Source: Clostridia bacterium
Lineage (GTDB): Bacteria > Bacillota > Clostridia > Christensenellales > CAG-1252
Assembly (NCBI GenBank): GCA_016296985.1
Contig: JAEDHM010000007.1
Span: forward strand, 1-21,610
Reading direction: 5' to 3'
DNA: 21,610 nucleotides
Positions 6,344 to 13,526 of the stretch are shown here, in pieces. Under the pieces are notes generated by a model. It saw only the letters and a list, made by a program, of their open reading frames with translations. It was not told where the DNA came from and did not search any database. Each line of letters starts with the position of its first letter. Within the stretch, counting starts at the first letter, position 1. Made by a program: the position numbers and the translations under genes.

Positions 6344-7639
6344 TCAGATAGTATCGTGTTCAGCCATAAATCCGCAAAGAGAGATCAACCCGAGAGCCCC
6401 GAGGATTGAAGGCAAACACACAAACAAATTGTCAATCATAGGATTGTCGAGTCGGGACAACAAACCGGATACAAAAGAATCAAGATAGGAGCAGTTGAGG
6501 ATTGTAAACAAGGCGCATCCTAAGAACGTAAAGATACCGAAAGCGATAAGAGAGCCTTTCTTTTCAAACCGTTTGGACCCAATCATAACAAGGAGAATAA
6601 GCGCAAGTCCTACTGCGCCCACGATTATGACTTTGTAACCATCGAAACCGACCAACTGACTAACCACCGGTAAATCCAAGAAAGCTTCCACCGCCGCCGA
6701 GGGAAGTCCGAAAACCGTCAAGGCGTTGCAAATTTCCTTCAAACCGAAAACTGTAAACGTAACGTTTACCAAGACAAACAAACCTAACCCCAAACCGCTG
6801 AGAGTTTTTCTTCCCGTGATTGAGGCGCAAATGAGATAGATGATAATCACAAGGGGAATTGCGATTGTGAAAATGCCGTCAACCAATTCCTTGTTGCTTG
6901 CTACAAATCCGATCTTGTCGCCAAGGAAGAGAGAAATTGCCCTGAAAGCGATCAAAAGGACGGAGATAATAGTGAAAATAATACCTAAAACTATGCCGGA
7001 TTTTCCACTTGAAGTAGCGCCTGAGATACGAGGACTTTTATTCTTTGTCTTTTTGTCTTTTTCGATATCCCTTACCTTAGGGGTATAGCCCGAAGATGCG
7101 GTACCCGAGGGAAGGAAAGCAGAAGATAAGGTATCCGACGTTTTGCCTGACTTACTCTTTTTCCCCTTTTCAGGATTTTTAGATAAATCCCTCTTTCTTA
7201 TTTCAATCGCCTTTTCAATTTGGTCAGGACTTGCCTTTGATTTTGGCACCGAGTAAATAAATTCGGTGTCCATATATTCTTTCTTGCATGCTACACATTT
7301 GAAACGATTTGTCTTTTTGATTCTGCTTACCGCACATCCGCAAGTACATTTTTCAACGTAAACCTCAACCTTTTCCTCAACGAGGTTTTTGTCAAGCAAG
7401 GTGTAATCAGGGGTTGTAGGTGTTTCAACGGGACGAGGTTTTACAACGTTATACTTTTTTCCGCAACCAAGGCAAATATATCTGTCCCCTTCCCTTTTTA
7501 AGATTGCGGAACAATTTTTGCAAATGCGAGCCTTTGTCAATTCGCCACCCTCGTAAAGATATACGGCGTTGCAAGAAACACACTTGTAAGTACCCTCTTT
7601 TGTTTTAGTTAGTTTTCCCGAGCAGTTTTTACAGTTCAT
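6344..7639 (-). CDS. Zinc-ribbon membrane protein of unknown function
   Basis: 431 residues. The N-terminus carries three tandem zinc-ribbon modules: Cys3/6/20/23, Cys40/43/56/59 and Cys98/100/102/115/118. A Lys/Ser-rich linker (~130-212) follows, then about six transmembrane helices (~214-240, 255-278, 283-303, 338-358, 366-385 and 403-425). The ribbons are of the general CxxC...CxxC type found in Firmicutes membrane proteins and often annotated only as zinc-ribbon domain. They may bind protein partners or nucleic acid at the cytoplasmic face. Start ATG at 7639 has AAGGAGAGG at ideal spacing and lies 10 bp after the PRTase stop. No enzyme motif is visible in the membrane part. Its central place in the operon suggests a scaffold or sensor role, which is inference. 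Confidence 0.72.
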   Translation of the reverse strand: MNCKNCSGKLTKTKEGTYKCVSCNAVYLYEGGELTKARICKNCSAILKREGDRYICLGCGKKYNVVKPRPVETPTTPDYTLLDKNLVEEKVEVYVEKCTCGCAVSRIKKTNRFKCVACKKEYMDTEFIYSVPKSKASPDQIEKAIEIRKRDLSKNPEKGKKSKSGKTSDTLSSAFLPSGTASSGYTPKVRDIEKDKKTKNKSPRISGATSSGKSGIVLGIIFTIISVLLIAFRAISLFLGDKIGFVASNKELVDGIFTIAIPLVIIIYLICASITGRKTLSGLGLGLFVLVNVTFTVFGLKEICNALTVFGLPSAAVEAFLDLPVVSQLVGFDGYKVIIVGAVGLALILLVMIGSKRFEKKGSLIAFGIFTFLGCALFTILNCSYLDSFVSGLLSRLDNPMIDNLFVCLPSILGALGLISLCGFMAEHDTI

Positions 7640-7648
7640 ATCCTCTCC

Positions 7649-8185
7649 TTAAAGTACGGGTATGGTACCCAAAAAGATTACGTCATCCCTATCCTTTGCG
7701 TTGCCTTCCGCCAAAACAAAGGCCTTTTTGTAGATGATTCCACCAGCCATATTTACGAGGTTTTCAAGTCCGCGTAAACTTCCGCCGGTTGAGATTACGT
7801 CGTCGATAATCGCAACCTTTTTGCCTTTCAACAAGTCTGCATCATGGCGAGATAAATAAAGAGTTTGAATATTGCCCGTGGTTATGGACTTTACGTCGGT
7901 GGAAATACCGTCTTGCATATAAAGTTTTTTACTTTTTCTGCATACGGCGTAAAATTCGTGTCCCAATTCACGAGCGATAACGTGAGTGAGTTGCAACCCT
8001 TTTGATTCGGCGGTAATAAGTACGTCGCATCCTTCAACCGCTTTTGCCAATTCTTTTCCGCAAAACTCGGTCAAGCCGGGATTTCCGTGAAGGTTGAAAA
8101 AGCAAATATGCATACCGTTAGGTAAGGGCAACACGGGTAAGTCTTCTTTTCTTCCACAAATGTCAACAGTGTAAATTTTTTCCAT
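7649..8185 (-). CDS. Type I phosphoribosyltransferase (adenine PRTase-like)
   Basis: 178 residues, typical for purine phosphoribosyltransferases that make a nucleotide from a base and PRPP. The PRPP-binding loop is intact: VAIIDDVISTGGS at 124-136 with Asp128/Asp129. A beta-strand and loop around ITAESKGLQL (57-66) match the pyrophosphate-binding region. The KLYMQDGIS and LYLSRHDADLLKGKK stretches resemble, from memory, a clostridial PRTase family annotated as adenine PRTase-like but distinct from canonical Apt, so no gene symbol is given. The base specificity is unknown. Start ATG at 8185 has AAGGAGA and is the first gene after the operon promoter. Whether purine salvage is linked to the downstream symporter and hydrolases is unclear. 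Confidence 0.82.
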   Translation of the reverse strand: MEKIYTVDICGRKEDLPVLPLPNGMHICFFNLHGNPGLTEFCGKELAKAVEGCDVLITAESKGLQLTHVIARELGHEFYAVCRKSKKLYMQDGISTDVKSITTGNIQTLYLSRHDADLLKGKKVAIIDDVISTGGSLRGLENLVNMAGGIIYKKAFVLAEGNAKDRDDVIFLGTIPVL

Positions 8186-8243
8186 TACGTCTCCTTAAAA
8201 AGCCCGTTTTGGGCAGGGTACGAAAAACCTCATACCGCTTTAT

Positions 8244-8272
8244 ATTCTAAAACAAAAAGAAATTATTATCAA
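8244..8272 (-). promoter_or_regulatory. Promoter of the five-gene minus-strand operon
   Basis: Read on the minus strand, -35 TTGATA (8267-8272) is separated by 17 bp from -10 TAGAAT (8244-8249), with a start expected near 8237. No terminator or other good promoter is seen before 2003, so the five genes from the PRTase to the lipoprotein are probably one transcript. Confidence 0.7.
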
Positions 8273-8342
8273 TAGGTTTGGTAAAAAAATAATTGTATTG
8301 TAGAAAGTTTTTATATCCCTTTCCTTAATGTTTTCAACATTC

Positions 8343-8371
8343 TTGACAACGGTTTTCCTCTGTTTTATAAT
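8343..8371 (+). promoter_or_regulatory. Consensus promoter of rel
   Basis: A perfect -35 TTGACA (8343-8348), 17-bp spacer and perfect -10 TATAAT (8366-8371) give a start near 8378 and a leader of about 140 nt. A small inverted repeat, AATGTT (8327-8332) / AACATT (8336-8341), abuts the -35 box and might be a regulator site. This promoter diverges from the minus-strand operon promoter 70 bp away. Confidence 0.85.
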
Positions 8372-8447
8372 AAAAAATAACCAAGTTGAAAATGTACTGT
8401 CTTTCTTGAAAGAAAAAACACGCCCTTAAAGGTAATTTACTACAACC

Positions 8448-8469
8448 TATGCAAAGCAACCTTTGCATA
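8448..8469 (+). other. Leader hairpin upstream of rel
   Basis: TATGCAAAG (8448-8456) and CTTTGCATA (8461-8469) form a perfect 9-bp stem with a 4-nt loop in the rel leader, about 30 nt before the ribosome site. No T-run follows, so it is not a terminator by itself. It could stabilise the 5' end or control access to the leader. A smaller stem, CTTTC/GAAAG, lies near 8401-8412. No known riboswitch consensus was recognised. Confidence 0.5.
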
Positions 8470-8516
8470 TAACCGCTGTCAGTTTTAGGTGGCAAAAAAG
8501 AGGAGAGGTTATCGAA

Positions 8517-10700
8517 ATGACGCAAAAAACAATCAATCAAGAAGAATTTTTCGATAAAGCATCAAAACTGTATTCCCCCGAAGAATTTAAACAAATTGAA
8601 AAGGCTTTTTACTTTGCTCAAGAAGCCCATAAAAATCAAGTGAGAAAATCGGGTGAAGCCTATTTTGTCCATCCTCTTAACGTTGCTAAAATTTTGATGG
8701 ACCTTTTGATGGACACTCCTACCGTTATCGCAGGTCTTTTGCACGACGTAGTCGAGGATACCGAATACACCAGCGAAGACGTTACAAACCTTTTTGGAAA
8801 GGAAGTTTCCGTTTTAGTTGCAGGGGTTACTAAACTTGACAAACTTAAATTTGAATCAAAAAGTCAAGCGCAAGCGGAAAACTTGAGAAAACTTTTGCTT
8901 GCTATGGCAAAGGACTTGAGAGTTATTATCATCAAGTTTGCCGACAGACTTCACAATATGCGTACCCTTGATTCAGTCGAGCCTGAAAAACAAATTTTCA
9001 CCGCAAAGGAAACCTTGGAAATTTACGCTCCTCTTGCCGCAAGACTTGGTATTGGTCAAGTCAAGGGCGAACTTGAAGATTTGTCCATGCGCTATCTTTA
9101 TCCCGAAGATTATTACAAACTCGTTTCCCTTATAAACGCTAAAAAGGAAGAAAGGGATAGGTTTGTAAAAGAGATCAGCGAAGTTTTGAAGAAAAAACTT
9201 GACGACCTTGGAATCGTTTATGAAATAAACGGTAGAAGCAAGCACTTTTACAGCATATTCAAAAAAATGCGCAGGCAAGGCGTTGGTCTCGACGGTATTT
9301 ACGACCTTTTGGCGATCCGCATCATAGTCCCCGACAAAAAAGACTGTTATAACGTTTTGGGTATCGCTCACTCAATGTGGGCCCCCTTGCCCTATCGTTT
9401 TAAGGACTATATCGCAACGCCCAAACCTAACAACTATCAATCCCTTCATACAACGGTTATGTACACCCGTGAAGGCGAGGATGAAAAGGAAGGCATACCC
9501 TTCGAAATTCAAATTCGTACCAAGGAAATGCACCTTACCGCCGAATACGGTATCGCCGCGCACTGGAAATATAAGGACGGCACGACTGACAAGTCCTTGG
9601 ATATGAAAATCGCTTGGATTAGAGAAGTTATGGAACTCTCTACTTCCGAATCCTCAATCAACAGCCGTGAATATATGTCTTCTTTGAAGATGGATATTTT
9701 CAGCGATGAAATTTTCGTTTTCACACCGGCAGGCGACGTTTTGTGTTTACCAATTGACTCAACCCCCATTGATTTCGCTTACAGTATTCATACCAACGTA
9801 GGTCATCGTTGCGTAGGCGCAAAAGTCAACAATCGTATGGTCCCCTTGAACAGTAAACTTAAAACCGGCGATATCGTTGAGATTATCACAAGCAACTCGA
9901 CAAAAGGGCCTTCTCGCGACTGGTTGAGAATAATCAAAACCGCCGGCGCAAGAAGTAAAATTCGTCAATACTTTAAGAAAACCGCCAGGGAAGAAAATAT
10001 CAAAATCGGTAGAGATATGCTTGAGGGCGAGTGCAAGAGAAAAAATTGCACCGCAAAGGATATCTTGATTGACGAATGGCTTAAAGAAATTGCCACAAGA
10101 CAAGGTTGTAACACTGTTGAAGACCTTTACAGCGCCATTGGTTGCGGCGAAATAAACACAAGTCAGGTTATACCCAAGCTTATTGCAAAGCGCAGAGCAT
10201 ACTTGAAAGCCAACGCTCCCCAAAAGGCGGAAGAGGTTGAACAAAAACCCAAAAAGCGCGCAGGGAGCGGAAATATTTTGATTAACGGCGAAAGCGGAAT
10301 GCTTGTAAAACTTGCAAAATGTTGTAGCCCCGTTCCCGGCGATAACATCCTAGGTTATATAAGCAGAGGCAGGGGTATTACAGTACACCGCGCCGACTGT
10401 CAAAACATAAACAATAGCGAAGACGAAAGAAGAATTAAGGCCGAATGGGCTGACGTTATTGCGGGAAAATTTATCGCATCCCTTGCAATTTTAGTGAATG
10501 ACGTGGGCGGTATCGTTGCAGATATTTTGTCTATGATAAGCGGACTTAACATAAACGTTTGCAGTCTTCACGCAAACAGTCATAAGGACGGCTCGGCAAC
10601 CGTCAATATGTCCCTTGAACTTGCATCTAAAGAGGACCTTGAAGGGGTTATGCGAAAAATCAAAAACTTCCGTCACGTTATGTCGGTTACCAGAGTTTAG
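8517..10700 (+). CDS. rel: Bifunctional (p)ppGpp synthetase/hydrolase Rel
   Basis: 727 residues from ATG 8517, chosen because GAGGAGAGG (8500-8508) is correctly spaced; an in-frame ATG at 8463 falls inside the leader hairpin. It makes and degrades the alarmone (p)ppGpp in the stringent response. The order is HD hydrolase (His52, His76-Asp77, Asp143 in FADRLHNM), synthetase (Arg240, Asp263 in IYDLLAIR, Tyr307 in NNYQSLH, Glu330/Gln332 in FEIQIRT), TGS domain (about 394-455), the Cys-containing CCSPVPGD region and a C-terminal ACT domain. The hydrolase and synthetase residues line up within one position of the well-studied streptococcal Rel, so both activities should be intact. It has its own promoter and a terminator at 10736-10767. 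The long leader may allow post-transcriptional control. Confidence 0.95.
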   Translation: MTQKTINQEEFFDKASKLYSPEEFKQIEKAFYFAQEAHKNQVRKSGEAYFVHPLNVAKILMDLLMDTPTVIAGLLHDVVEDTEYTSEDVTNLFGKEVSVLVAGVTKLDKLKFESKSQAQAENLRKLLLAMAKDLRVIIIKFADRLHNMRTLDSVEPEKQIFTAKETLEIYAPLAARLGIGQVKGELEDLSMRYLYPEDYYKLVSLINAKKEERDRFVKEISEVLKKKLDDLGIVYEINGRSKHFYSIFKKMRRQGVGLDGIYDLLAIRIIVPDKKDCYNVLGIAHSMWAPLPYRFKDYIATPKPNNYQSLHTTVMYTREGEDEKEGIPFEIQIRTKEMHLTAEYGIAAHWKYKDGTTDKSLDMKIAWIREVMELSTSESSINSREYMSSLKMDIFSDEIFVFTPAGDVLCLPIDSTPIDFAYSIHTNVGHRCVGAKVNNRMVPLNSKLKTGDIVEIITSNSTKGPSRDWLRIIKTAGARSKIRQYFKKTAREENIKIGRDMLEGECKRKNCTAKDILIDEWLKEIATRQGCNTVEDLYSAIGCGEINTSQVIPKLIAKRRAYLKANAPQKAEEVEQKPKKRAGSGNILINGESGMLVKLAKCCSPVPGDNILGYISRGRGITVHRADCQNINNSEDERRIKAEWADVIAGKFIASLAILVNDVGGIVADILSMISGLNINVCSLHANSHKDGSATVNMSLELASKEDLEGVMRKIKNFRHVMSVTRV

Positions 10701-10735
10701 ACTTTTTCCCTCTTTTTTCCTAAATAAATCGTATT

Positions 10736-10767
10736 ATATTACTTCAACTTTGAAGTAATATTTTTTT
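10736..10767 (+). terminator. rel terminator that abuts the next start codon
   Basis: ATATTACTTC (10736-10745) pairs with GAAGTAATAT (10752-10761) around AACTTT, and T7 (10761-10767) follows. The stem can extend by two A-T pairs. The T-run ends exactly at the ATG of the next gene (10768), so the same DNA is both the rel terminator and the 5' region of the regulator. As DNA it is a near-perfect palindrome and could also be an operator. Confidence 0.72.
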
Positions 10768-11589
10768 ATGACGGCAAAAAACAAGATAAGGAAAATTTTA
10801 GCAAAAGTTTTTTATGAAAACCGCCTTAATAAATCGGCGCTTAAAGAAAAAACGGGATATAGCGTAACTACCGTTTTTAACGCTGTGGAAGAATTGAAGG
10901 ATGAAAACCTTTTGAATGAGGAAAGAAAAATAAATTCTTTCGGCGGAAAACCCTCGATTTTTTTATCTATCAATCCTCTTGCGAAAATTGGAGTTATTTC
11001 AAAAAATGGAGAAAATTATTTTTATTCCGAAAAAAGTCTTTTAAGTGATGAAGTATTTTCGGCAAGATTATCAAAAGAATTGCTTTACGAAAAGGGAAAG
11101 GAGGACAAGGTAAAAGTTTTGGGTATTTTTGAGGAAAATGAAAATGCTCCCCTTTCCTTTTATCGTCTTTTTGACAAACCCTTGCTTTGTTGCGGAAATA
11201 AGTGGATTTTGAAGGCGCTAACTTTCAGATACCTTATTGCGAAAAATACCGAGAATATTTTGATTTTACTTTTCGAAAAGAAAAGTTGTTTTCTGCTTGG
11301 GGAAAAGGTAGAAAAACTTGATATATTCTTCTTGTTTGAGGATATAACCAACCTAATTCGTCCTGAAAATTCCCATAAAAAAGAAGAGATTATAAAGTTG
11401 ATTTTATCCTTTGTGAAACTGATAGAATCTCTTTTGAAGCCCAGCTATATTTTGTGGGATTTACAAAAGAAAAGTTTTGGGGATTTTGAAGATAGGATTT
11501 TTGAAAAAATCCTTTTTGGAGAAGATATAGAGGAAAAGGTCTTTTCTCTTCCCTTGCATTTTCTCCTTTATCATAACCCTCGGGAATAG
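10768..11589 (+). CDS. Degenerate ROK-family-like transcriptional regulator
   Basis: 273 residues. Residues ~1-55 form a winged helix-turn-helix like those of ROK repressors: NKSALKEKTGYSVTTVFNAV, then a GGKPSIFLSINPLAKIGV wing/junction that matches the GGRRP...LNP...IGV pattern of that family. The rest (~75-273) does not show the ROK kinase glycine-rich or zinc motifs and is shorter than the usual ~380-400 residues, so the sensor half is either very diverged or a different fold. The gene is visibly more AT-rich than its neighbours, with many AAA/TTT codons. No ribosome site precedes ATG 10768; the bases before it are the terminator T-run. Leaderless translation or a low-level gene is possible. 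Its targets are unknown; the palindrome at its own start is the nearest candidate site. Confidence 0.6.
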   Translation: MTAKNKIRKILAKVFYENRLNKSALKEKTGYSVTTVFNAVEELKDENLLNEERKINSFGGKPSIFLSINPLAKIGVISKNGENYFYSEKSLLSDEVFSARLSKELLYEKGKEDKVKVLGIFEENENAPLSFYRLFDKPLLCCGNKWILKALTFRYLIAKNTENILILLFEKKSCFLLGEKVEKLDIFFLFEDITNLIRPENSHKKEEIIKLILSFVKLIESLLKPSYILWDLQKKSFGDFEDRIFEKILFGEDIEEKVFSLPLHFLLYHNPRE

Positions 11590-11606
11590 GAATTACTTGC
11601 AAACAC

Positions 11607-11635
11607 TTGAGATATTCTTTAATATATTGTATAAT
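11607..11635 (+). promoter_or_regulatory. Promoter of the lrp-trkA-trkH operon
   Basis: -35 TTGAGA (11607-11612), 17-bp spacer and perfect -10 TATAAT (11630-11635). Transcription should start near 11642, so the ribosome site AAAAGGAG (11643-11650) lies at the very 5' end of the mRNA and the leader is only about 14 nt. Confidence 0.75.
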
Positions 11636-11655
11636 ACCTCCTAAAAGGAGATTAT

Positions 11656-12123
11656 ATGACGAAGTTACAACACGACATACTTAACATTTTACGAAACGAC
11701 GGAAGCGTTTCAAAAGAGGAAATCGCAAAAACCTTGGGAAGGACTCCCGAGGAGATCAAAAAAGAACTCCGCGATATGACCGACAAAGGTATTATCGTAA
11801 AGTATATTGCCGTAGTCAATGACGAAAAAGCGGACGAGGATACCGTCGAAGCCTTGGTTGAAGTAAAAATTTCCTCTGAAAAAAGTACGCAGTTTGATAA
11901 AATCGCCGCAAAAATTTGCAAATTTCCCGAGGTTAAAGACGTCTTCTTGATGAGTGGCTCTTACGACCTTTCCGTAGCAGTCGTAGGAAAAAGTTTGAGA
12001 GAGGTTTCTCGCTTTGTGCAAGAAAATCTTGCTCAGGTTGATACGGTAATTTCCACGGCAACACACTTTATATTAAAATGCTATAAAATGAGTGGAGTTA
12101 CAATCGACACTACTAAAAAATAA
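11656..12123 (+). CDS. Lrp/AsnC-family transcriptional regulator
   Basis: 155 residues, typical of the family. An N-terminal HTH (about 1-50; GSVSKEEIAKTLGRTPEEIKKEL) is followed by a RAM/Lrp effector-binding domain (about 62-140; EALVEVKI, FPEVKDVFLMSGSYDLSVAV, VDTVISTATHFILK). Such proteins bind DNA as oligomers and respond to amino acids or similar ligands; the ligand here is unknown. ATG 11656 has AAAAGGAG at good spacing. It is the first gene of the operon with trkA and trkH, so it may set K+ uptake according to nutrient state or may simply autoregulate. That link is inference. The gap to trkA holds a weak terminator-like hairpin. Confidence 0.85.
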   Translation: MTKLQHDILNILRNDGSVSKEEIAKTLGRTPEEIKKELRDMTDKGIIVKYIAVVNDEKADEDTVEALVEVKISSEKSTQFDKIAAKICKFPEVKDVFLMSGSYDLSVAVVGKSLREVSRFVQENLAQVDTVISTATHFILKCYKMSGVTIDTTKK

Positions 12124-12130
12124 TTGTTGA

Positions 12131-12153
12131 AGGGCGTGTTTATCGCTCTTTTT
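12131..12153 (+). terminator. Weak hairpin with T-run between lrp-type gene and trkA
   Basis: AGGGCG (12131-12136) pairs with CGCTCT (12144-12149) with one G-U pair, followed by T5 (12149-12153). The short stem would terminate only partly, which could lower expression of trkA and downstream genes relative to the regulator. Confidence 0.35.
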
Positions 12154-12166
12154 CCTTATAGGTGTT

Positions 12167-13525
12167 ATGAAACTTGTTATTGTAGGCGCCGGCAAAGTTG
12201 GCGAAACTTTGGTAGCAAAATTGACTAAGGAAAATCACGATATTATCGTGGTTGACGAAGACCCTAAAGCGGTTGATACCGTGGTAAATAGATACGACGC
12301 CCGTGGTATTGTTGGTAACGGCGGTGAAAGAAGCATATTACTAAACGCCGAATGTGATACCGCGGACTTTTTTGTTGCTTGTACCTCCCGTGACGAACTT
12401 AACCTTTTGTGTTGCGTTTTGGCGAAAAAACTTGGTGCAAAACACACTATGGCAAGGGTTAGGGACCCCGAATACTTTAATGAAAGAGATACCCTCGGCG
12501 AAGAGCTTGAAGTGGATATGCTTTTCAATCCCGAATACCGCATTGCAGTTGAAATCGCTCAACTTTTGAGATTCCCCTCGGCAATCAATATCGAAACTTT
12601 TGCAGGTGGAAAGATTGCTATGATAGAGCTTAGGATTACCGAGAAAAATCCCATCGTTGGAAAATCCCTTGTGGAAATCGCGCAAACCTACGACAGCAAA
12701 GTACTGTTTTGTATGGTTACCCGTGGCGACAGCGTTTTTATTCCTCGTGGCGACTTTGTTATTAAGGAAAAGGATACCGTCTATATTGCCGCTCCCCAAA
12801 CGGATATTACAAACTTTTGTAAAAAACTTCACGTTTTCAAGCAAAAGGCTAAATCGGTATTTATCATAGGCGGTGGTAAAATCGCTTATTACCTTGCTCA
12901 AGAATTGATCGACTTCGGCGTAGACGTAAAGATTATCGAGCAAGACGAAAAACGTTGCGTTGAGCTTAGCGAAGAATTGCCCCGCGCAACAATTATTTTA
13001 GGCGACGGCACCGATCAAGAAGTGTTGGATGAGGAAAACTTGAAAAGTTGCGACGGTTGCGTAACCTTGACTGGTATGGACGAAGAAAACGTCATCATCT
13101 CTCTTTACGCCCTTTCTCAAAAGGTGGGCAAGGTTATTACAAAAGTTGACAGAACGTCAATCGGTAAAATGGTAAAACAACTTGGTCTTGACACCGTTGT
13201 TTCTCCCCGAAACGTGGTTGCAAACCAACTTATACGTTACGTCCGCGCAAATCAAACGAACGAAGGCGAGGGAATAAACGCACTTTACCGCGTACACGAC
13301 AAGGCGGAAGCTTTGGAATTTACGGTAAGCGATACCTTCAAACATACGGGAATTCCTCTCAAAGAATTAAACGCAAAACTTAGACAAAACGTGCTTATTT
13401 GCGGAATAGTCAGAAACAACCTGGTTATAATCCCCAACGGCGACACCACCTTTGAAAAGGGTGATAAGGTTTTGATAGTAACCACTGCGAAAAAGATTAC
13501 CAATCTTTCACAAATTGTAAAATAA
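12167..13525 (+). CDS. trkA: Trk/Ktr potassium uptake regulatory protein TrkA
   Basis: 452 residues, the full two-lobed TrkA form. It is a cytoplasmic NAD(H)/ATP-binding ring that gates the K+ channel TrkH. Two RCK_N-RCK_C repeats are visible. The first Rossmann motif is VIVGAGKVGETL (Gly7, Gly9, Gly12) with acidic Asp30; the second is FIIGGGKIAYYL (Gly235-237), where the third canonical glycine is Ala. RCK_C lobes lie at about 137-218 and 370-450. RCK_C domains of Firmicutes can bind c-di-AMP, but that cannot be judged here. Start ATG 12167 has TAGGTG upstream. trkH follows after 1 bp, so the pair is translationally coupled. Confidence 0.94.
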   Translation: MKLVIVGAGKVGETLVAKLTKENHDIIVVDEDPKAVDTVVNRYDARGIVGNGGERSILLNAECDTADFFVACTSRDELNLLCCVLAKKLGAKHTMARVRDPEYFNERDTLGEELEVDMLFNPEYRIAVEIAQLLRFPSAINIETFAGGKIAMIELRITEKNPIVGKSLVEIAQTYDSKVLFCMVTRGDSVFIPRGDFVIKEKDTVYIAAPQTDITNFCKKLHVFKQKAKSVFIIGGGKIAYYLAQELIDFGVDVKIIEQDEKRCVELSEELPRATIILGDGTDQEVLDEENLKSCDGCVTLTGMDEENVIISLYALSQKVGKVITKVDRTSIGKMVKQLGLDTVVSPRNVVANQLIRYVRANQTNEGEGINALYRVHDKAEALEFTVSDTFKHTGIPLKELNAKLRQNVLICGIVRNNLVIIPNGDTTFEKGDKVLIVTTAKKITNLSQIVK

Positions 13526-13526
13526 T

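Noticed and set aside
8378..8516. T-box or other known riboswitch in the rel leader
   Set aside because: An AGGTGGC string recalls a T-box, but there is no specifier stem, antiterminator or terminator, and no other riboswitch consensus is seen.
9759..10244. 161-residue ORF antisense to rel
   Set aside because: The plus frame is a fully conserved Rel; this is a mirror-frame artefact.
12341..12943. 200-residue ORF antisense to trkA
   Set aside because: The plus frame carries intact TrkA Rossmann and RCK domains; no promoter or ribosome site supports the antisense frame.
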